Positions 17,445-26,076 of a DNA stretch of 49,864 nucleotides are shown here, piece after piece. The notes beneath the pieces are model-generated. The model searched no databases and was not told the origin of the DNA. It saw only the letters and a program-made list of their open reading frames with translations. Source of the DNA: Hydrogenophaga sp. (GTDB taxonomy: Bacteria > Pseudomonadota > Gammaproteobacteria > Burkholderiales > Burkholderiaceae_C); the NCBI RefSeq assembly GCF_030373245.1, contig NZ_JAUCZF010000008.1, positions 1-49,864 on the forward strand, written 5' to 3'. A program made the translations under genes and the position numbers. The stretch's first letter is position 1, and the number at the start of each line of letters is the position of its first letter.

Positions 17445-17927
17445 ATGAACAAGCCATCCCTCACCGAAATCGTTGACCAGCTTGCGTCCTCACTCAAGGC
17501 ACGCGGCCAGATGATGGCCTCGGCAGAGAGCTGCACCGGCGGCCTGATCGCGGGAGCGTGCACCGAGATCAGTGGGTCCAGCGACTGGTTCGAGCGCGGC
17601 TTCGTCACCTATTCCAATGCGGCCAAAACCGAGTTGCTCGACGTGCCAGCGGCCCTGATCAAGGACCAGGGAGCGGTGAGTGATGCGGTGGCTCGTGCCA
17701 TGGCCGCAGGGGCGTTGGTCCATTCGCGGGCACAGTGGGCGGTCGCCGTGACGGGCGTGGCCGGCCCCACCGGAGGCAGCGTCGACAAGCCGGTCGGCAC
17801 GGTGTGGCTGGCCTGGGCAACGCCCCATGGCGTGCAGGCTGAACACCACCGGTTCCCGGGCGACCGCACCGCGGTCCGTCGGGCCACGGTCCAGCGTGCG
17901 CTGGCGGGGTTGCTGCAGCGGCTGTGA
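17445..17927 (+). CDS. pncC: Nicotinamide-nucleotide amidase (CinA C-terminal domain family)
   Basis: Deamidates nicotinamide mononucleotide for NAD recycling. The 160-residue protein is the stand-alone CinA C-terminal domain: SAESCTGGLIAGACTEISGS (catalytic Ser and Cys region, about 26-45), FVTYSNAAKTELLDV, QGAVSDAVARAMA and VAVTGVAGPTGGSVDKPVGT (about 101-120). The ATG at 17445 gives the family-like start MNKPSLTEIVDQLA. It follows pgpA, the usual gene order, with a repeat element between them. Confidence 0.95.
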   Translation: MNKPSLTEIVDQLASSLKARGQMMASAESCTGGLIAGACTEISGSSDWFERGFVTYSNAAKTELLDVPAALIKDQGAVSDAVARAMAAGALVHSRAQWAVAVTGVAGPTGGSVDKPVGTVWLAWATPHGVQAEHHRFPGDRTAVRRATVQRALAGLLQRL

Positions 17928-17931
17928 GGGC

Positions 17932-19095
17932 TCAGGAGCGCGCGGGCAGGATGTGTGCGTCCACACCCCGGCGTGGCGCCGGGCCAATGGGTGGCGCATA
18001 GCCCAGACGGGCCCACATCTGCACTGTGAAGGCCGGTGGCGGCGCCTGCAGCAGCCGGTGGATGGCCGCATAAGGCTCCGCCTGTTCGGGGTACTCCTGC
18101 AGCGCCTGCGACAAGGGCTGCATGGCCAGCCCATGCGCCGTGGCGGCGAGCTGCGCGCGCGCGTAGGCACGGCCCGCGTTCACCTGGGTGAACCGGTCGT
18201 TGCCTTCGGTGACCATGGCCAAGAACGCCGGCGTGGTGGCCAGCTTGGCGTTGAAGTCGTCGATCTGCCCCGTCACCGCCGAGCTGTCGGGGGCGGACGC
18301 CTGCGTGCGGTCGAACAGGCCCACGGCGGTGATCAGGCGCAGCAGCGGATCGTTGACCGAGATGCCGTCGCGGTGCTGCGATATCTCCGATGGGCCGATG
18401 CGCAGCACCTTGTAAGACTCCAGCAACGTGCGCGGCGTGGTCAATTCGACGCGCCAGGCCTGCATAGCGATCGCTCGGTGCTGCTGCAGCCGCTCGCCTG
18501 CGTCGGGTCCGACGAACTCGACCCGGATCGGGTGAGGCGCCACGCTGTCGGCAATGGCTTTCAGGGCAGCTGCTTCGGGCGCACGCTCTTCGTAGGCCTC
18601 GCGGTTGGTACGGCGGCGAAAGATCTGGGCGAACAGAGGATCGGGCTGAACGCCCGCGTCGGCCAACAAGCGCACGCGCGCGGTGGGCCGGCCATCCAGC
18701 GCCGTGGGACCAAACGCACCCTCCGGAAACAAAGTGATGTCGGCCCGAAGGCCCTTCTGGCGGGCCGCGAGGTCGAGGAGTTCGAGAAAAGTGCCCTGGC
18801 TCATCAGCATCTGGCGCGACAACGGGTCGGTTTCGGGGAGCAGCCGCTCCCGGTCGATGAACAGCGTGATCTCGTCGGGCACGCTGAAATCGACTCGCCA
18901 CGACTGCAGGTTGTGCGAATGCGGGGCGAGGATGGCGTGCGCCACCAGCCAGCGGCGCACATCACCCCCGTCCGCGGGCGGGCTCCAAGCCTGCAAGGCC
19001 TCGGGGGGCAGACTGGCATCGCAAGCGGCCAGGCTGGCAGTGGCGGCGAGCACCACGCCGCCGCCGGTGATGCGAATGAACTGTCTGCGTTGCAT
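17932..19095 (-). CDS. Acg-type nitroreductase-like protein with Tat lipoprotein signal
   Basis: A 387-residue protein. The N-terminus MQRRQFIRITGGGVVLAATA is a twin-arginine signal and continues SLAACDAS, a lipobox with Cys about residue 25, so it is probably exported folded and lipidated. The mature part resembles the Acg/nitroreductase FMN fold: VAHAILAPHSHNLQSWRVDF, FRRRTNREAYEERAP and a late ARAQLAATAHGLAMQPLSQA. Acg-like proteins bind FMN without a known reaction. It converges with pncC (4-base gap) and is divergent from the LysR gene at 19208. Confidence 0.8.
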   Translation of the reverse strand: MQRRQFIRITGGGVVLAATASLAACDASLPPEALQAWSPPADGGDVRRWLVAHAILAPHSHNLQSWRVDFSVPDEITLFIDRERLLPETDPLSRQMLMSQGTFLELLDLAARQKGLRADITLFPEGAFGPTALDGRPTARVRLLADAGVQPDPLFAQIFRRRTNREAYEERAPEAAALKAIADSVAPHPIRVEFVGPDAGERLQQHRAIAMQAWRVELTTPRTLLESYKVLRIGPSEISQHRDGISVNDPLLRLITAVGLFDRTQASAPDSSAVTGQIDDFNAKLATTPAFLAMVTEGNDRFTQVNAGRAYARAQLAATAHGLAMQPLSQALQEYPEQAEPYAAIHRLLQAPPPAFTVQMWARLGYAPPIGPAPRRGVDAHILPARS

Positions 19096-19146
19096 GGTGA
19101 CCTCCTTGACGGTTGGGTTGAGCGCCCGGTGAGGCAATCTGGAGGT

Positions 19147-19178
19147 CATTGTGGAATCGGTCCGACATGAACACAATG
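19147..19178. promoter_or_regulatory. Inverted repeat between the nitroreductase and LysR genes
   Basis: CATTGTG, 18 bases, CACAATG: a perfect 7-base inverted repeat in the 112-base gap between the divergent genes. LysR-type regulators commonly bind an interrupted dyad in exactly this position, so it may be their operator. Spacer length is longer than the classic T-N11-A box. Confidence 0.4.
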
Positions 19179-19207
19179 GCATGAAACCACTTACAAGCTA
19201 TACACGA

Positions 19208-20095
19208 ATGAATACCGAGCGGTTCAACTGGAACCTCATCCCCTCTTTTCTGGCGGCACACGAACACGGCAGCTTGCTGGCCGCTGCGCGGGCCCTGGGC
19301 ACCAGCCAGCCCACGGTGGGGCGCCACGTGGCCGAGCTCGAAACGCAACTGGGCAGCGTGCTGTTTGAACGCACCGGGCGCGGCCTGGCGCCGACACCGG
19401 CCGGCCAACGCCTGGCCGAGGCGGCGCGCGCCATGGAAACCGGCGCGCTGGCGCTGCTGCGCAGCGTGAATCACGCCAAGGCCACACTGGAGGGGTCGGT
19501 TCGCCTGTCGGCCAGCCAGCCGGTGGCCTGTGTGCTGTTGCCACCGGTGCTGGCGCGCATGCGCCAGGCCCTGCCCGGCATTTCAGTCGAGCTGGTCTCC
19601 AGCAATGCGGTCAGCAACCTGCTGCGCCGCGAGGCCGACATCGCCTTGCGCATGGTCCGACCCAACCAGGCCTCTCTCATCGCCAAGCGCATCGGCGTGG
19701 TGCGGCTGAGCGCCTGCGCCCACCGCGACTACGTGCGCCGGCGCGGCGCGCCGCGCACCCTGGCCGATCTGCTGCAACACGAGTTGATCGGCAACGACCG
19801 CACGCCCGACATTGAGCGTGGCTTCAGCGCCATGGGTTTGCAGATTGCCCACGAACAGTTCGAGCTTCGAACCGACGACCTGATGGCCTATTGGGGCGCG
19901 GTGCGCGCCGGGCTGGGCATCGGCTTCGTGTCTGACTACCTGATCCGCGAAGACCCGGCGGTGCAGACGGTGCTGCCCCAGTTGCGCATCCCGCCGCTGC
20001 CAATCTGGCTCACGGTGCACCGCGAAATCCGCAGCAGCGCGCGCATCCGCGCGGTGTACGATTTTCTGGCGAATGAGCTGCCTCCCCTGCTGTGA
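19208..20095 (+). CDS. LysR-family transcriptional regulator
   Basis: A 295-residue LTTR. The N-terminal winged helix-turn-helix is clear (FNWNLIPSFLAAHEHGSLLAAARALGTSQPTVGRHVAELE, split at about residues 6-45), followed by LFERTGRGLAPTPAGQRL and a periplasmic-binding-like effector domain. The ATG at 19208 gives the usual short N-terminus. GTG 19151 and ATG 19181 are possible but overlap the inverted repeat. By position it probably controls the divergent nitroreductase. The next gene, an AlkC relative, starts 7 bases after its stop and may be co-transcribed. Confidence 0.9.
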   Translation: MNTERFNWNLIPSFLAAHEHGSLLAAARALGTSQPTVGRHVAELETQLGSVLFERTGRGLAPTPAGQRLAEAARAMETGALALLRSVNHAKATLEGSVRLSASQPVACVLLPPVLARMRQALPGISVELVSSNAVSNLLRREADIALRMVRPNQASLIAKRIGVVRLSACAHRDYVRRRGAPRTLADLLQHELIGNDRTPDIERGFSAMGLQIAHEQFELRTDDLMAYWGAVRAGLGIGFVSDYLIREDPAVQTVLPQLRIPPLPIWLTVHREIRSSARIRAVYDFLANELPPLL

Positions 20096-20102
20096 GAATC
20101 CG

Positions 20103-21266
20103 ATGGCCGAAGCCTTCAAGCACCTGATCAACCCCCAGACAGTTCACCACGCTGGCGAGCATCTGCAGACCGCCTGGTCCAGCTTCGATCGCACCCGTTT
20201 TGAACACCTGGCGCTCCAGGGACTGGACGGCCTCGAATTCAAGGCCCGCGCCCAGCAGATCGCCAACGCCCTCGAAGCCTGCCTGCCGTCTGACTTTGAC
20301 CAGGCTGCCGCCGTGCTGGAGCAGGCCCTCGCACCGCCCTTGGAGCTCGACGCGCGAGGAGAACCCATCGGCCTGGGCGCTGCACTGCACCCGGCGGGTC
20401 TGGCGGGCTGGATCTTGTGGGGTGCGGGCGAATGGGTGGCACGCCGCGGCATGGGCGACGTGCCGCGCGCGCTGACCTGCCTGCACGCGCTGACGCAGCG
20501 CTTCACCGCCGAATTTGCCATCCGGCCATTCATCGCCGCGCATCCGTCCGAGGTGTTCGAGACGCTGGCCCGCTGGACACACGATGCCAGCCCCCATGTG
20601 CGGCGCCTGGTCAGCGAAGGCAGCCGACCGCGACTGCCGTGGGGCTTGCGGCTGCAAGCGCTGGTGGCCGACCCAGAACCCACCCTGCCTTTGCTGCAAG
20701 CCCTGCAAGACGACTCCAGCGCCTACGTGCGGCGCAGTGTGGCCAACCACCTCAACGACATCGCCAAGGACCACCCTGGGCGCATCGCGCAGTGGCTGCG
20801 CGAGCACTTGCCCGGCGCCAGCGCAGAGCGCACCTCCCTGCTGCGCCACGCCAGCCGAGGCCTGATCAAACAAGGCCATGCGCCCACGCTCCAGGCCTGG
20901 GGGCTTGCGCCAGGCCTGCGCGGACACGCGACGCTGTCGCTGTCACATGGTGCGCTGTGCATCGGCGACACCCTGACGCTGTCGGTGCAGCTGCAGGGCA
21001 GTGGGCGCGAGCCCCAGGCGCTGGTGGTCGACTACGCGGTGCACCATGTGCGAGCCGGTGGCAAAACCAGCGCCAAAGTGTTCAAGGGCTGGAAGGTGAA
21101 CCTCGCGCCCGGCGAGGCGCTGAGCCTGAGCAAACGCCACCCGTTTCGGGAGGTGACCACACGAAGGCTTTACCCCGGCGTGCACCGGATCGAACTGCTC
21201 GTCAACGGTGAACGGCAAGCCTGCGCAACCGTCGACCTTCACCCAGGGGCCGTCAAGGCAGCGTGA
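20103..21266 (+). CDS. alkC: AlkC-type DNA alkylation repair protein
   Basis: A 387-residue HEAT-like-repeat DNA glycosylase relative that would excise cationic 3-methyladenine-type lesions. N-terminal and middle parts contain HEAT-like helices: RWTHDASPHVRRLVSEGSRP (about 158-177), QALQDDSSAYVRRSVANHLN (about 200-219) and DIAKDHPGRIAQWLREHL. The last 100 residues (from about 280, ATLSLSHGALCIGDTLTLSV onward) look like an Ig-like beta domain, as known for AlkC but not AlkD. The ATG at 20103 lies 7 bases after the LysR gene, which suggests co-expression. Confidence 0.85.
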   Translation: MAEAFKHLINPQTVHHAGEHLQTAWSSFDRTRFEHLALQGLDGLEFKARAQQIANALEACLPSDFDQAAAVLEQALAPPLELDARGEPIGLGAALHPAGLAGWILWGAGEWVARRGMGDVPRALTCLHALTQRFTAEFAIRPFIAAHPSEVFETLARWTHDASPHVRRLVSEGSRPRLPWGLRLQALVADPEPTLPLLQALQDDSSAYVRRSVANHLNDIAKDHPGRIAQWLREHLPGASAERTSLLRHASRGLIKQGHAPTLQAWGLAPGLRGHATLSLSHGALCIGDTLTLSVQLQGSGREPQALVVDYAVHHVRAGGKTSAKVFKGWKVNLAPGEALSLSKRHPFREVTTRRLYPGVHRIELLVNGERQACATVDLHPGAVKAA

Positions 21267-21413
21267 CATCCCGCACATTGCCGTGGCGACAGATGCACAG
21301 CCGTGTGACGGCAGGTAACAAGTACCCGTTCTTGTGTTCAGCCGGTTGGTCGCGCGGGGCCTACAGCCTTCACACTGCGCTGCCGGTACACCCCCGTGCC
21401 TGACCTTCGATTC

Positions 21414-21899
21414 ATGAACATCAAGAACGCGCTTTTTCAGCGGCTACTTGCCCGCTGGTCACGGCAATCCGTGACCATCAGCGATCCGTCGCCCGCGGAG
21501 CCGCCCGCGGCTGCGCCAGTGCTTTCACCTGCCCCCGCACCTCAGATTGACCGACTGGAGGTTCAAGGGGCCATCATTGAGCATCTGGAGTGGTGCGTTC
21601 GCTTCAACGAGCGCCTGAGCCGAGAGCGCCACACAGACCAGGACCTGCCCGATCTGCCGGGGGCTGACGACAGCGGTCTGGGCCAGTGGCTGAAGCGCTC
21701 GCGCGACGGTGCGCCAGGGCAGCACCCGCTGTTCGCCGATCTGGAGCGCGAACACCAGCGTTTCCATGTCCTGGCCGACAAGGCCTTGATGTTGGCCGAT
21801 TCGGGCCACATGCACCTGGCCAGCACCTTGCTCAACACCGACTTTGAACGCAGCAGGGCACGCCTGCTCGACATACTGCGCACCTTGCAGCGCGGCTGA
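21414..21899 (+). CDS. Stand-alone CZB-like (chemoreceptor zinc-binding) protein
   Basis: A 161-residue protein with a basic N-terminus, a Pro/Ala linker (about 25-44) and a four-helix CZB-type domain. Expected zinc ligands: His57 (IIEHLEW), a Cys in C-x-LG-x-W, and two His in HxxxH. Here the first and last are present (His57, His114, His118 in REHQRFHVL) but the Cys position is Ser87 in DSGLGQWL. Free CZB proteins are thought to act in signalling or zinc/hypochlorite sensing. No receptor or cyclase domain is attached. The ATG at 21414 is chosen over a GTG at 21396. Confidence 0.7.
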   Translation: MNIKNALFQRLLARWSRQSVTISDPSPAEPPAAAPVLSPAPAPQIDRLEVQGAIIEHLEWCVRFNERLSRERHTDQDLPDLPGADDSGLGQWLKRSRDGAPGQHPLFADLEREHQRFHVLADKALMLADSGHMHLASTLLNTDFERSRARLLDILRTLQRG

Positions 21900-21923
21900 G
21901 CGGCCCGGTGTGGGCGGCAGCCT

Positions 21924-22718
21924 TCAGGCCGCGCCGTGGCACTTCTTGAATTTCTTGCCGCTGCCGCAAAAACAGGGGTCGTTGCGACCCGGTGTCTCGC
22001 CCCGACGCACCGGATCGACCCGAGGACCCAGGCTTTGCCAGAGCTGGCGCAGGTCGTACACAGCCCAGATCGCTTCGCCAAACTGATTCAGCCGCGCCTC
22101 GCTCACGCTGGGCGGACCATCTTCGCTGTGCATGGACAGCGTCGGGCGGGCGGTGTCGTCTTCGGTCAGCGCCACGATGGCGGAGAGCGCTCCGTCAAGC
22201 CAGTCGGCGGTCTCGGCGTCGCGCGGAGCGGCCCAGTCTTCCGGCCAGTTCTCCACCACGAACATGAAGCCCAGCGCCCAGACCTGCGCATAGGCCGGCA
22301 ACGCCTGATCACCGATTTCGGCCCGCGCCTCCTCAGGCAAGCTCGCCACGGCACCGCGCACGTCCATCACTTCCGGGTGGTAGCTGCGCTCGTCCTCCAG
22401 CGTCTCGACCTCAGCGGCCAATGCGGCGGCCACTTCGTTCCAGCGCCGCGTCCAGAGCCCCAGGAAACTGGCGGCCTGATCTGCACTCCCCCACGCTTCG
22501 TCGCCTTCGGCGCCCTCCCCCAGCAGCACCGGCAGATATTCGCTGGGCATGATGAGGCGCCGGGTGCACAGCAGCGCCGCAAGCGCCCCTTCGCAGAACT
22601 CCCACTGCGGCACCTCGTCGTCGCGGGTGCGCAGATCGTCCAGGATCGCGTCGAGGGTGTCGAAATCCTCGGCTTGCAGCGGACGATCCAGGTCGGACGG
22701 CGTAACAGGGTGGTTCAT
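21924..22718 (-). CDS. UPF0149 family protein with C-terminal SEC-C zinc motif
   Basis: A 264-residue acidic protein. The N-terminal two thirds resemble the YecA/YgfB (UPF0149) domain, with [27 protein letters not shown] and [15 protein letters not shown]. The C-terminus is a SEC-C zinc finger, [19 protein letters not shown] (about 244-262), with its Cys-x-Cys and Cys-His pairs. This motif, first seen in SecA, binds zinc and often marks ribosome or translocon contact. YecA-type proteins of enterobacteria associate with ribosomes or SecB. Function here is unproven. Confidence 0.85.
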   Translation of the reverse strand: MNHPVTPSDLDRPLQAEDFDTLDAILDDLRTRDDEVPQWEFCEGALAALLCTRRLIMPSEYLPVLLGEGAEGDEAWGSADQAASFLGLWTRRWNEVAAALAAEVETLEDERSYHPEVMDVRGAVASLPEEARAEIGDQALPAYAQVWALGFMFVVENWPEDWAAPRDAETADWLDGALSAIVALTEDDTARPTLSMHSEDGPPSVSEARLNQFGEAIWAVYDLRQLWQSLGPRVDPVRRGETPGRNDPCFCGSGKKFKKCHGAA

Positions 22719-22783
22719 GGGGACAACGGGCTGGACTTTATGATGCCCGGCAGTGTAGCCCGCGCTGCACGGAGAAAATTTGC

Positions 22784-24403
22784 ATGCTCGATCGCCTCAA
22801 TGCCCTCTACCCCGTCCGCTACACCGCACTTGCGCTGTGCGTGCTGTTCACGCTGCTCAGCCTGTTTGCCATGGTGGGGTTTGGCGTGGGCGGGCTGTGG
22901 TTTCTGCTGTTCGGCGGCCTCTCGGCGCTGGGCTGGTATGACCTGCGGCAAACCAAAAAATCGGTGCTGCGCAACTACCCCATCATTGGCCACTTTCGCT
23001 ACATGCTGGAAAAGGTGCGCCCCGAACTGCGCCAGTACTTCCTCGAAAGCGATACCGAGGCCACGCCGTTTTCGCGCAGCCAGCGCAGCCTGGCCTATGC
23101 CCGCGCCAAGGGCGAGACCGACAAGCGCCCTTTCGGCACCCAGCTGGATGTGAAAGCCGATGGGTTTGAGTGGCTCAACCACTCGCTCATGCCGACCACC
23201 CTGAGTACGCCCGACTTTCGCACCACCATCGGTGGTCCGTCCTGCTCCCAGCCTTACGAGGCCAGCGTATTCAACATCTCGGCCATGAGCTTTGGTGCGC
23301 TCTCGGCCAACGCCATCCAGGCGCTCAACGCCGGTGCAGCACGCGGCCGCTTTGCGCACGATACCGGCGAGGGCTCGATCTCGGCCTGGCACCGGCTGCA
23401 CGGCGGCGACCTGATCTGGGAAATCGGCTCGGGCTACTTCGGCTGCCGCGACGAAGCCGGACGTTTCAGCGAGGATCGCTTCAAGGCCAATGCGCTGGAT
23501 CCACAGGTCAAGATGATCGAGCTCAAGCTGAGCCAGGGCGCCAAACCTGGCCACGGCGGCATGTTGCCCGGCGCCAAGATCACACCCGAAATCGCCGCGG
23601 CGCGCGGGGTGCCGGTGGGCGTGGACTGTATCTCGCCAGCGGCGCACAGCGCGTTTGCCACACCGATGGAGATGATGCAGTTCATCGCCCGGCTGCGCGA
23701 ACTCTCGGGTGGCAAGCCCACCGGCTTCAAACTCTGCATCGGTCATCCCTGGGAGTGGTTTGCCATCGTCAAGGCGATGCAGGAAACCGGCATCACGCCC
23801 GACTTCATCGTGGTCGATGGCGCTGAGGGCGGTACCGGCGCGGCACCACTGGAGTTCACGGACCACGTGGGCGCGCCGCTGCAGGAAGGCCTGCGCCTGG
23901 TGCACAACACCCTGGTGGGCGTGAACCTGCGTGATCGCATCAAGATCGGCGCGTCGGGCAAGGTGATCAGCGCGTTTGACATCGTGCGCGCCATCGCCAT
24001 CGGCGCCGACTGGTGCAACAGTGCGCGCGGCTTCATGTTTGCGCTGGGCTGCATCCAAGCCCAGACTTGCCACACCGGCCAGTGCCCCACCGGGGTGACC
24101 ACGCAGGATCCGGTGCGCCAGCAGGCACTGGTGGTACCCGACAAGGCCGAACGGGTCTACAACTTCCACCGCCAGACTTTGCACGCACTGCAGGAACTGG
24201 TGCAGGCGGCTGGTCTGAACCACCCGAGCGAGATCACTGCAGACCACATCGTTCGCCGCGTCAATGAAAACGACGTGCGCCTGCTCTCGACGCTGCTGCC
24301 CACCGTGCGTCCTGGCGCCCTGCTGGGCGAACTGACCGATCAGCACAAGGTGTTCCAGTACTACTGGCCGCAGGCCCAGCCAGACCGGTTTGGCCTGGTC
24401 TGA
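22784..24403 (+). CDS. Membrane-anchored FMN-binding glutamate-synthase-like protein
   Basis: A 539-residue protein. Two N-terminal hydrophobic spans (about 13-32 and 36-52) are followed by a complete GltS FMN-binding barrel: [54 protein letters not shown] (FMN phosphate site) and the Cys cluster [16 protein letters not shown] (about 423-438), which in glutamate synthase carries a 3Fe-4S centre. The amidotransferase and GXGXG domains of real glutamate synthase are missing. Such stand-alone forms are common and their substrate is unknown. A GGAGA ribosome site precedes the ATG. Confidence 0.88.
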   Translation: MLDRLNALYPVRYTALALCVLFTLLSLFAMVGFGVGGLWFLLFGGLSALGWYDLRQTKKSVLRNYPIIGHFRYMLEKVRPELRQYFLESDTEATPFSRSQRSLAYARAKGETDKRPFGTQLDVKADGFEWLNHSLMPTTLSTPDFRTTIGGPSCSQPYEASVFNISAMSFGALSANAIQALNAGAARGRFAHDTGEGSISAWHRLHGGDLIWEIGSGYFGCRDEAGRFSEDRFKANALDPQVKMIELKLSQGAKPGHGGMLPGAKITPEIAAARGVPVGVDCISPAAHSAFATPMEMMQFIARLRELSGGKPTGFKLCIGHPWEWFAIVKAMQETGITPDFIVVDGAEGGTGAAPLEFTDHVGAPLQEGLRLVHNTLVGVNLRDRIKIGASGKVISAFDIVRAIAIGADWCNSARGFMFALGCIQAQTCHTGQCPTGVTTQDPVRQQALVVPDKAERVYNFHRQTLHALQELVQAAGLNHPSEITADHIVRRVNENDVRLLSTLLPTVRPGALLGELTDQHKVFQYYWPQAQPDRFGLV

Positions 24404-24440
24404 GCGCGGGCCTGAACCGGTCTGAACCGGCCGCCACGTC

Positions 24441-25607
24441 TCAGATGCGCGAGCCGTCCTCCAGGAACCGCTCCTCCTTGTCCAGCGCGCCCTGGCCGTT
24501 GTAGGTCTTGCGACGCAACAGCACGCCGCGCGGGCCGTGTTCGTCCTCGCGCTGCAGCACGCCGGTTTCGCTGAAGTAGCGCTGCCAGCCAAACAGCCGC
24601 CCATTGCGCTCGGCGTTTTCAGCCGCCCGCTCGCCGTTGTCCCAATAGCTGGTGGTGTCACGCTGCTCGTTGCGGCCCTCTCGCGAAATGGTTTGCACGA
24701 ACTTGCGCTGGCCATTGAGGTACCACTGTTCAATGCGCTGCTCGCGCCCTGCCACCCACACCGTCTGCTGGGTCAGCTGGCCGCTCTCGGCCCATTCCCG
24801 CACCACACCCTCGCGCACCAGCACATCCGGGTCGCGCTGCAACAGATCGGTCTCAGAGCGCAGCTGGCCTGAGGGGTAGTACACGCGCTTGATGCGCCGG
24901 TCGGGCTCGCCCGGCGAACGCTTCACCTCTTCGCTGCGCACCAGACCGCCCTGCTCGTTGACCAGGGTCTGGCGCACCAGCGCACCAGCCACAAGACTCA
25001 CCGTGCCCGACACCTGCCCCGGCTCTCGGTAGAGGGTGACGTTGCTGGCGGAGCCGTCGTGTCCACACAGCAATCGGTCCTGTGGCAGCAGCGAGACCGG
25101 CGCGCAGCGCAACGCACTGACTGAGCCGTCTTCGAGGTAGGCGATGGAGAGCGCCACACGGCGGTTCACCACGTAGTCCAGCCGCTGCAGCCGGCCCGAT
25201 GCAGCGTACACCCTCTGCTCCCCAATGGCCTGACCGTTGTCCAGGTTTTCCTCACGCCGCAAGGTGCCGCGAGCGTCCCATTCGCGCACCACACCGTCGC
25301 GGTTACCCCGGGCATTGACGGTGTATTCGCGCCGCTCGCCCGACGCCATGACAAAGCGCACTGGGCCCTCGAAGCGACCATCGCGCAGCGTCTGCTCGCG
25401 CAGACGCACCGGTCCGCTGTCATCGGTGCAGCGCATCACACCCGACTTGCCCGCCGTGGTGTGGCCGTTGGACGGACTCACCGACTCGCCGTTGAGCTCA
25501 CACTGCGGCACGGCCAGGGCCAGCCCGCTGCTGAGTCCGAGCAAGAGAACTGGCCAGACGCGCGCGAGGGGCAGGCGAGCAAACAGACAGCGGGTGTACA
25601 GCCTCAT
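24441..25607 (-). CDS. Exported MORN-type (YwqK-like) repeat protein
   Basis: A 388-residue protein with a signal peptide (basic start, Leu-rich core to about residue 33, ending near LALA before VPQCEL). The rest is a chain of MORN_2-type units of the form G-x-x-R-x-W-x-x-G-x-L-x-x: DGVVREWDARGTLRREENLD, RVYYPSGQLRSETDLLQ, EGVVREWAESGQLTQQTVW and QRYFSETGVLQRED. Four Cys (in QCEL, MRCTDD, LRCAP and LLCGHD) lie in the first half. Databases often label these proteins 'YwqK antitoxin', but no toxin is adjacent. The function is unknown. Confidence 0.75.
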   Translation of the reverse strand: MRLYTRCLFARLPLARVWPVLLLGLSSGLALAVPQCELNGESVSPSNGHTTAGKSGVMRCTDDSGPVRLREQTLRDGRFEGPVRFVMASGERREYTVNARGNRDGVVREWDARGTLRREENLDNGQAIGEQRVYAASGRLQRLDYVVNRRVALSIAYLEDGSVSALRCAPVSLLPQDRLLCGHDGSASNVTLYREPGQVSGTVSLVAGALVRQTLVNEQGGLVRSEEVKRSPGEPDRRIKRVYYPSGQLRSETDLLQRDPDVLVREGVVREWAESGQLTQQTVWVAGREQRIEQWYLNGQRKFVQTISREGRNEQRDTTSYWDNGERAAENAERNGRLFGWQRYFSETGVLQREDEHGPRGVLLRRKTYNGQGALDKEERFLEDGSRI

Positions 25608-25617
25608 GGGTCGAGTC

Positions 25618-26076
25618 CTAGCCAGTCACTCGCCCAGGTTGGCCAGCCCAGTGCCGGCACACCAGCACGTCGAGTCGCGCCAGGCGCTTGGTCATGCGCA
25701 GGATGTGCGCGTCCTTGCTGATCAGGGTGGCACGATGCGCCACCGCCAGATCGATGAATTTCTGATCGTCGACGTCATTGCAGGTCACAGGCGCCTTGGG
25801 CGCCCGGTCCACCACGTACACCTGAGCGTCGAAGGCGCTCAGCACGGTCTCGGGCGCAAGTGCCTGGCGAGTCAGTCGAGAGGCGATCTGCGGGTAGCCC
25901 AGCACACGCGACAGCTCCTCGCGCATGGCGTCGGTGGCCAGCCAGCCCACGCGCATGGCGGCCAGCGCTGCGCGCAAGGCCTCACTCGCGGGATCATCAA
26001 ACACGAACAGATCGAGCGCGATGTTGGTATCGAGCACGAGAGGCGTTCGGACCGGCACCGGCAACTCCTGGGTCAA
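25618..26076 (-). CDS. PIN-domain protein (putative RNase)
   Basis: A 152-residue PIN domain. Acidic active-site positions are present: Asp in PLVLDTNIALDLFVFDD (about 13-29), a Glu in MREELSRVLGYPQ, Asp-Asp in NDVDDQKFIDLAVAH and Asp in LISKDAHIL. The family is annotated as a toxin component, but no antitoxin gene is beside it. The start is a TTG whose last two bases overlap the TGA of the rlmL-like gene (TTGA), which points to coupled translation. Downstream gene order ends the lptA-rpoN operon. Confidence 0.8.
   Translation of the reverse strand: MTQELPVPVRTPLVLDTNIALDLFVFDDPASEALRAALAAMRVGWLATDAMREELSRVLGYPQIASRLTRQALAPETVLSAFDAQVYVVDRAPKAPVTCNDVDDQKFIDLAVAHRATLISKDAHILRMTKRLARLDVLVCRHWAGQPGRVTG

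Noticed and set aside
18962..19474. A 170-codon minus-strand frame across the LysR start
   Set aside because: Overlaps the clear LysR helix-turn-helix on the plus strand and shows no family motif.
24410..24435. CTGAACCGGT / CTGAACCGGC direct repeat after the glutamate-synthase-like gene
   Set aside because: Two short copies only, likely a local duplication; no function suggested.
22715..24733. A 672-codon minus-strand frame
   Set aside because: Antisense to the glutamate-synthase-like gene, whose Cys cluster and FMN motifs prove the other strand.
25607..25618. PIN gene and MORN (YwqK-like) gene as a toxin-antitoxin pair
   Set aside because: The MORN protein has a signal peptide and is 388 residues long, while PIN toxins act in the cytoplasm with small antitoxins.
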